Below, one piece after another: positions 56,817 through 62,000 of a DNA stretch of 62,000 bases. The translations under genes were made by a program, and so were the position numbers. A model generated the notes under the pieces. The model worked only from the letters and a program-made list of their open reading frames with translations. It had not been told where the DNA came from and searched no databases. Numbering within the stretch: the first letter of the stretch is position 1; each line of letters opens with the position of its first letter. The DNA comes from Mesostigma viride (taxonomy: Eukaryota; Streptophyta; Mesostigmatophyceae; Mesostigmatales; Mesostigmataceae), in assembly GCA_009746045.1 (NCBI GenBank), contig RPFO01000114.1, positions 1,638,411 through 1,700,410 of the forward strand, read 5' to 3'.

Positions 56817-57740
56817 ATGGTGCAGGAAGAACAACGGCAGCAGAATTTCCGGTTTCCTCGGCAGTCTGCTGGTGGTTCCATTTCGCCTGAATTGCGTCGT
56901 GTGGTTCGAGATTTATCTTTATTGCTTGCAGATCGTCCACCTGTTAATCGCAACTTTGTGCAATTCGTCGACGACCAGGTCGAGGATTGGGAGCGCATTC
57001 TGCAGCACGTCCGAACCATCGTCATTCCGGAGCACCGGAGCGTCGACGACATCGAGCAAGAGCTGCACGGTTTGGTCGGGATCCAGACTGTGATTACAGC
57101 CTTAGCTGAGCGGGTGCGTGCGGAGTTGGCGGCCAGGCGAGGAGAAGCTGCGGAGCCAGCTGGTGCGGTGCGACACGAGTTTGTGCAGGCAGCAGCGGGT
57201 GCGGGTGTACAACGTACGTTCGCAGGCGTAATCGGCGACGAGGGTGTTGCAGCGGGACCAGTTCGACGTGAGCGACGCGGGGCGGAGCGCTACAGGCGGC
57301 TGGCAGAGGTCGAGGCGGCTGCGGAAGCCATCACCGGAGGTCAGCGTGCGGCACGAGTCGGCAGGATTCCGGAGCTAGGAAGGGTTCCTTTTCAGGAACT
57401 GCCCCAACCTCTTCGCGTTCGTGTGACGCGTTGGGAGGAGTTCGCCCCTCTGGGTTACGACAGTGACCTTGAGGTGGGAGCTGTGGGGGTCGCTGGTCTA
57501 GGCGACGAGGAGCTTGGCGACCGCGAGGTGCCAAGATACAATCCGCGGGGTGTTAACGACGGGTTGTCACCTGTCTACTACACTAACGGTGACGACGCTG
57601 TCATCGCGGGCCGACAGCGGGCCGACGACGGCGCAGCGGGTAGCAGGGTGCCAGAGCTTATCGTTGTGAGCGACAGCGACAGTGACAGCGACAAGGAGAA
57701 CCAGGAAGCGCCCGCGGGTGACCGTGGTGGTCTTGACTGA
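56817..57740 (+). CDS. first retroelement protein, 307 residues, unknown function
   Basis: The ATG at 56817 opens an uninterrupted frame to a TGA at 57738. The N-terminal third is helical and charged (DDQVEDWERILQHVRTIVIP), the middle is rich in Arg, Ala and Glu, and the end is acidic. PELIVVSDSDSDSDKENQ near the C-terminus has the shape of a SUMO-interacting motif: hydrophobic residues followed by Ser/Asp. No enzyme motif is seen. It lies 102 bp before the gag ATG and on the same strand, between the putative promoter and gag, so it is probably a gag-like or accessory protein of the same element. A host gene cannot be excluded. Confidence 0.65.
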   Translation: MVQEEQRQQNFRFPRQSAGGSISPELRRVVRDLSLLLADRPPVNRNFVQFVDDQVEDWERILQHVRTIVIPEHRSVDDIEQELHGLVGIQTVITALAERVRAELAARRGEAAEPAGAVRHEFVQAAAGAGVQRTFAGVIGDEGVAAGPVRRERRGAERYRRLAEVEAAAEAITGGQRAARVGRIPELGRVPFQELPQPLRVRVTRWEEFAPLGYDSDLEVGAVGVAGLGDEELGDREVPRYNPRGVNDGLSPVYYTNGDDAVIAGRQRADDGAAGSRVPELIVVSDSDSDSDKENQEAPAGDRGGLD

Positions 57741-57842
57741 GTGGTAACACTTGTCATTTTCCTTTCTTGTTCAGTAGCTTATATTGCTTTAATTACTGCT
57801 TGGCCACTTGGCTGGCTGTAGCAGATCTGAACAGGGGCCATA

Positions 57843-59571
57843 ATGAGTGAGGGCGCTATTGACCAACGAGGGCGCGGTATCGGCTTTGAGCGGCGCGGCG
57901 CTGGGATGGATGGACGTGATGGACGCGATGGACGCGATGGACGCGGTGAAGGCCAGGCGCTGGGAGACCAGGCTGCACTGGCAGATGATCAGAGCCAAGG
58001 ATCTCAGGGCGGTCAGAACGCGCCAGCTGCAGATCAAGCAGCACCTAGACGGCCGACCGTGGCTGAGGGGTACGCGGTGCTAAGCCAGTTTCAGTCCATC
58101 AAGGACAAGTGGCAGCCCCGAGACGCTGAGAGGATGTTAGAGGACATGAACTTGTACACGGACATCTACACCGGTGACAAGCTTCGCATCCTGGCGTCTA
58201 GTGCCTACATAAGGCAGTCGGCGAGGCGGCTGTTCAAGTTTGTCCGGGAGCGACACACAGCGGGGGACACCTGGACTGCGTTTATGACGCGACTCAGGGT
58301 GTTCCTGAGTGATAAGAGGACCATAGATGGTTCTCACCTGAAGCAAGAGTACCTGGACTACAAGCCCATCAAGGGGCAGCTAGTGGTCCACGCCTTTGAA
58401 GACTTTGTCAAGCTGAGGGAGGACGCCATGGCCAAAGGATTCTTCGTTGCAGATCGGATGGCCATGGGCGACTTTCTCAAGTCGCTGCAGCTGGATCCTG
58501 TCACGATGGACAATGTGACCATCCACATGCGCCAAGTCCATGGCTGGGCTGCCATGACGGACCAGCTGTATAAGTGTTTCAGCGGCAAGTATGTAGGTGG
58601 TAAGCGCCCACGTCAAGGGGACGAGGAGGCAGCTGAACCTGCAGTTAAGTCCATGAGGGGATCGGGCCACGGGGGCCCAGCGTCCTCGAGGGGGCCTGAG
58701 ACCTCTTCTAGGGGTCGAGGAAGGTCCAGGAGGGGGCGTGGCAGAATGGCTGGACGGGGGACACCTCCGAAGTCGGGACATCCACAGTCCCAGTTTGACT
58801 TCAAGAGGGTGGGTGGAGTTAGGTGAAATAGTGCCGGAACCTTTTTGCCGTTGGGGCAAATCGGTCCGGAACACTATTTTGCCCGGATTCACCACTTCCG
58901 AGCACCCAAGTTAATTCGGCCGAATTAACTTGGGTGCTCGGAAGTGGTGAATCCGGGCAAAATAGTGTTCCGGACCGATTTGCCCCAACGGCAAAAAGGT
59001 TCCGGCACTATTTCACCTAACTAAAACCTGGCCCCGTGGAGGGGGAGTCGAATAGACCTGGAGACAACCGCCTAGGCTAGTGCACGCAAATGATATTGCG
59101 CCGGAACTGTCTCTGGCAGGTTTCGAACCCCTGACCTCCAAGGTGCGCAGGTCTTAGTTAGGTGAAATAGTGCCGGAACCTTTTTGCCGTTGGGGCAAAT
59201 CGGTCCGGAACACTATTTTGCCCGGATTCACCACTTCCGAGCACCCAAGTTAATTCGGCCGAATTAACTTGGGTGCTCGGAAGTGGTGAATCCGGGCAAA
59301 ATAGTGTTCCGGACCGATTTGCCCCAACGGCAAAAAGGTTCCGGCACTATTTCACCTAACTGGTGGTCCTCCCAAGGCTGGGCCCAGCAGTGGGACCTCA
59401 CGGGACATCAGTCAGGTGGAATGTTATTTCTGCCAAGGGAAGGGTCACTTCAGGAATGAGTGTCCCTCGTACCTGAGGCAGGAAGGTCAGAGCAAGCCCG
59501 CTCAGGGTGGCAGCAAGGAGAAGGCTGGTCCATCCCAGGATAAGGGCAAGGGCAAGGCTGCTGATCATTGA
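57843..59571 (+). CDS. gag: gag of the Copia-like element, interrupted by a 545-bp palindromic element
   Basis: The ATG at 57843 opens a frame with DGRDGRDGRDGRGEG repeats, a capsid-like helical region (AEGYAVLSQFQSIKDKWQPR to QLYKCFSGKYVGG) and an Arg/Gly-rich basic region. It stops at 58824 inside the inserted palindrome. After the insertion, frame mod 1 carries VECYFCQGKGHFRNEC, a perfect CX2CX4HX4C zinc knuckle, and a Lys-rich end to TGA at 59569-59571. Removing 58817-59361 plus one GGTGG copy joins both parts in frame. Without the insert gag would be about 390 residues. Confidence 0.85.
58817..59022. repeat. perfect 206-bp palindrome, first copy
   Basis: I checked both arms base by base. 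The left arm from AGTTAGGTGAAATAG to TTAATTCGG is exactly complementary to the right arm. It supplies the TGA that ends the gag frame. Confidence 0.95.
59156..59361. repeat. perfect 206-bp palindrome, second copy
   Basis: Identical over its full length to 58817-59022. Confidence 0.95.
59569..59571 (+). promoter_or_regulatory. possible recoding site: in-frame UGA between gag and pol
   Basis: The gag stop is UGA followed by C (CAT TGA CTT). The frame downstream is open in the same frame for 524 codons through the integrase. A single UGA-C separating gag and pol is the arrangement used for readthrough in some retroviruses. Confidence 0.5.
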
Positions 59572-61143
59572 CTTGAGCCTGCACACATCCCTGAACCCTG
59601 GAGGGTGCCCCCAGGGGTGTGTAATGTAGCTGCTAGTGATAGCAGTGAGGGGCAGCCCCATGCTCTAGTGACAGAGCCTATTGGACACGATGGGGCAAGC
59701 TTGGTTACCACAGAGAGTATGCCAGCTGTAGCTGCAGTGGTTACTCGCCAACGTGCCCGCCATGGCGGTGCTGAGCCTGAGGTAGGACCTGGTGCTGTGG
59801 ACCCAGGTGGATCTCAGAAGCATTCTGACCGTGCAGGACTGGCACAGGATGGTCAGGATGAGGATAGGGCTGGAGACAGTCTGACAGGCACGACCCTGGT
59901 GCCTCCTGTACATAAGGGATCTGTACATACCTTGAGTGCTAATAATGACAATAAAAGATTTTCTCTCTTGTATGACATTGCCTCAAGGTTGCATACCATG
60001 TTTGGCCATGCAGCTCAGTCTTTGCAAGTTGCTAGACGGCTGGGAGGAAGTGAGTTGTACTCCATCTGCCAACAGGTTGCTCAAGCTTGCAAGTGCAGGC
60101 TAGTTGCTAGAAAGCCCAAGCAGTCTCATGCCAGGTCTCCTATTTTGCAGCCAGGCCATGTGCAGGTAGATATTCAGAGAATCAGGGGTTTGAAGCTGCT
60201 GGTGGCAGTGGACAGATATACCAAGTACAAGACCCTAGAGATCCTGCCTGACATGGAGAAGCCTACATTAATTGCTGCTCTGAAGTTGACAAGGAGCAGG
60301 TACCCTGGGTTGGAGTTGCTGCAGTGTGACATTCAGTTTGAGTGCTGTGAGAACCTGCCAGAATTTCCAGAGTTGCTGATTACACCCAGGGAGAGCCACG
60401 GCCAGCAAGGGGTTGTGGAGAGAGCCATCCAAGAGATCAAGACTGTGCTGCTGGTGGAGAGGATTCCAAGGACGTCATCTGCCATTGTGACATCTGCATG
60501 GCTACGTTCTGTGGAGGATAGGCTGAACCTCAGGACTCCCATGTTCTTTGGTGACATTGCCATCAATCCTCTTATGCTGCACACCAGGATGCTGCCAGCT
60601 GATGCTGAGCAGGCATGGAAGGAGAAGCTAGAGGCCAAGTTCCTCAAGCTGAGGCAGAAAGACAAGGGCTGGAGTGTCCTAGAACCTAACGTTGGACAAC
60701 AGGTTGTTGTGTGGAAGGAGCCAAGCTTTCCAGGGAAACGTGGCAGCTGGCATGATGGGGTGGTGACCCGAGTAGAAGCCGCTGGCCATAAGTGCTGGGT
60801 GGCCATTGATGGCTCCCAAGCAGTGCACCGTCTGTCCTGGTCAAAGATCCGTCCCCGGGGAGGTAATCAAGGAGACCTCTTCCAGGTGCCCGTTGGTGTA
60901 CAAGGCGGGGGTGACGTGGAACTTCCTGATCAGGGTGCTACAGCTGTATCGAGCCCTCAGGGTGACCCTGGCCCGGCCCCTGGGGTACCTTCACATACGG
61001 TGGTTGGGCAAGCAGGCGGACAGGCTGCACCTCCGGAACGGCCCGACACCAGGCCTAGGGGTGTGCGTCTATCAGATATTGTACAGGCTTTGCAAAGAGC
61101 CAAGAAGGAGCCTAAGGTGTCCAAGCTTGTCCAGTTGGGATGA
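59572..61143 (+). CDS. pol: integrase of the Copia-like element
   Basis: The frame is open from the gag UGA; no ATG lies at its beginning, which fits expression by readthrough. A Gly/Gln-rich spacer comes first. Then come a zinc-binding HHCC region (HTMFGH, then CQQVAQACKC), the catalytic core with HVQVDIQ (first Asp), ELLQCDIQFECC (second Asp) and SHGQQGVVERAIQ (Glu), and a C-terminal domain (VGQQVVVWKE, HDGVVTRVEAAGHKCWV). The Asp-to-Glu spacing is about 29 residues, shorter than the usual 35. No protease motif lies between gag and the integrase. The frame ends at 61141-61143, and the next frame overlaps it. Confidence 0.85.
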   Translation, partial: LEPAHIPEPWRVPPGVCNVAASDSSEGQPHALVTEPIGHDGASLVTTESMPAVAAVVTRQRARHGGAEPEVGPGAVDPGGSQKHSDRAGLAQDGQDEDRAGDSLTGTTLVPPVHKGSVHTLSANNDNKRFSLLYDIASRLHTMFGHAAQSLQVARRLGGSELYSICQQVAQACKCRLVARKPKQSHARSPILQPGHVQVDIQRIRGLKLLVAVDRYTKYKTLEILPDMEKPTLIAALKLTRSRYPGLELLQCDIQFECCENLPEFPELLITPRESHGQQGVVERAIQEIKTVLLVERIPRTSSAIVTSAWLRSVEDRLNLRTPMFFGDIAINPLMLHTRMLPADAEQAWKEKLEAKFLKLRQKDKGWSVLEPNVGQQVVVWKEPSFPGKRGSWHDGVVTRVEAAGHKCWVAIDGSQAVHRLSWSKIRPRGGNQGDLFQVPVGVQGGGDVELPDQGATAVSSPQGDPGPAPGVPSHTVVGQAGGQAAPPERPDTRPRGVRLSDIVQALQRAKKEPKVSKLVQLG

Positions 61144-61159
61144 ACCTGAGGTAGCTGCC

Positions 61160-62000
61160 ATGGAGATAGATACCAATGCACAGGTTTCTGTCATGGGACC
61201 TCAGCATACAGGAGAACTGCTGGTCGGTGAACCAAGTTGCCCCTGGGTGTCTGATTTCAGTGGTAGGACGCATCTAAGGGTGTTGGGAGAGGTTACTGCC
61301 CCTGTCATGGGTGTGGATGTGACCTTCCTTGTCCTAGAGGACTATGATGGCCCTGTGATTTTGGGTCAGAATTTTCTGGGCAATCCTGGGATTTCTATCA
61401 GAGCTACAGCTCTGAGAAGAGATGGCTGGGGGATGATTCCCCTAGAAAATTTCAGGACAACATTTCCAGTCAGGTGCAGGGCCAAGCCGGTCAAGGGTGT
61501 AAAATGGGATGAAGGGGAGGTGCCCCCAGCAGCCAGTTTGGTGATTCCAGCTGTGTTGCACCCCAGCAGTATTGGCATAACTCACAGGAGCCTTGCTGCA
61601 CACTCTCCTTTGACATATGACCAGCTAGTCCAAGAGATGAGCTCGCCTACTTTGTTTGAGGCTTGGAAGCTCGCCTTCTCCAAGGCATTGGAGGAGTGGT
61701 TGCAGTTTGAGTGTGCTGCACCAACAGACAGACGTCCCCCAGCATCAAGGAAGCTTGCTTTGAGATTTGTGCTGAAGAGGAAGGTTGTGGATGAGGTATC
61801 AGTGCCCCATGTCAGGCCTGTCCTGAATGAGTATCACGGCACGGGGAGTCTGCCAGGAGAGGAGCTGTACACGCCAGGGATGTTACACGACACATGGAGA
61901 ATTTTGCTATGTCTCTACGTGGGGTTGCTGAACAGGGGAGCAGCTATGTCATCAGTGCTGCTGGACTTCAAGAGGGCATTTTTAAAATCTGATCCAGAAG
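61160..62000 (+). CDS. protease and Copia-type reverse transcriptase, runs off the window
   Basis: The frame is +1 relative to the integrase and is open upstream into the integrase end. The first ATG is 61160. It starts with MEIDTNAQVSVMGP, matching a retropepsin active site with DTN instead of DTG. About 65 residues later comes DYDGPVILGQNFLG, the second conserved protease motif. RT-like sequence follows from about 61755: RKLALRFVLKRK, then LLDFKRAFLKSD just before the window end, the Copia pattern before the first catalytic Asp region. The rest lies outside. Confidence 0.78.
   Translation, partial: MEIDTNAQVSVMGPQHTGELLVGEPSCPWVSDFSGRTHLRVLGEVTAPVMGVDVTFLVLEDYDGPVILGQNFLGNPGISIRATALRRDGWGMIPLENFRTTFPVRCRAKPVKGVKWDEGEVPPAASLVIPAVLHPSSIGITHRSLAAHSPLTYDQLVQEMSSPTLFEAWKLAFSKALEEWLQFECAAPTDRRPPASRKLALRFVLKRKVVDEVSVPHVRPVLNEYHGTGSLPGEELYTPGMLHDTWRILLCLYVGLLNRGAAMSSVLLDFKRAFLKSDPE

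Larger units (their letters stand above)
58817..59361. mobile_element. 545-bp element made of two identical 206-bp perfect palindromes
   Basis: 58817-59022 and 59156-59361 are identical, and each is a perfect palindrome with 103-bp arms (centres at 58919/58920 and 59258/59259). The ends are AGTTAGG and CCTAACT. GGTGG at 58812-58816 and 59362-59366 looks like a 5-bp TSD. The 133-bp core has a TGGCCCCGTGGAGGGGGAG string 6 bp inside the left repeat, like a primer-binding site. It also has two tRNA T-arm-like strings on the minus strand (GGGGTTCGAAACC, TATTCGACTCC). It resembles a miniature LTR (TRIM) element whose LTRs are palindromic, or a foldback element. Confidence 0.8.

Noticed and set aside
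59023-59155. A functional tRNA gene
   Set aside because: T-arm-like strings are present, but no acceptor, D-arm and anticodon arrangement with correct spacing can be folded.

Overview
The window reads as eukaryotic nuclear DNA from a repeat-rich genome. It has spliceosomal GT-AG introns, several LINE families, LTR retrotransposons, DNA transposons and long micro-, mini- and satellite arrays. There are no bacterial operons, ribosome binding sites, rRNA or intact tRNA genes. A unicellular (green-type) alga is my best guess, from the GC-rich LINE open reading frames combined with a metazoan-like transposase-family gene, but the sequence does not prove it. Almost everything is mobile-element or tandem-repeat DNA. 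The best host-gene-like locus is at 13.4-16.8 kb.

Layout. 0.86-9.35 kb is a satellite of about 70-71 bp units with kilobase-scale higher-order duplications. 9.63-10.40 kb is a G-rich minisatellite. 10.4-12.6 kb is unassigned, with two TATA-like boxes and an AT-rich block. 12.7-13.27 kb holds alternating copies of a GCCGGC-centred motif. 13.4-16.76 kb is a three-exon gene for a DDE/RNase-H-like protein whose two introns carry the same motif. 17.4-20.6 kb holds 5'-truncated LINE copies (families A and C) and a long inverted repeat.

20.88-44.85 kb is one LINE (B1) split by nested insertions. A 15.5-kb CACTA-type element (23180-38674, TSD AC) sits in its endonuclease domain. That element contains an L1-like LINE with a 16-bp TSD, which itself contains a TTAA-flanked piggyBac-like element. 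A 3.3-kb LTR retrotransposon (40171-43517, TSD CATTC) sits in the reverse transcriptase domain and contains a 446-bp insert with an 8-bp TSD. Removing the CACTA, piggyBac, LTR and 446-bp insertions together with one TSD copy rejoins the interrupted reading frame at each junction.

44.9-52.3 kb holds more LINE copies (C2, A2, A3, and B2 on the minus strand). 52.4-55.9 kb holds minus-strand gag/protease remains. 55.9 kb to the window end is a plus-strand LTR retrotransposon with a Copia-like RT and the order gag - integrase - protease - RT. A 545-bp element made of two identical 206-bp perfect palindromes interrupts its gag.

The most striking signal is a mutational signature. When LINE copies are aligned, many indels are 4-bp insertions that turn a dinucleotide XY into XY.rc(XY).XY (CA to CATGCA, TC to TCGATC, and so on). 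This is what hairpin or P-nucleotide repair after excision of a 2-bp-TSD transposon would leave. The CACTA-type element in this window has exactly a 2-bp TSD.
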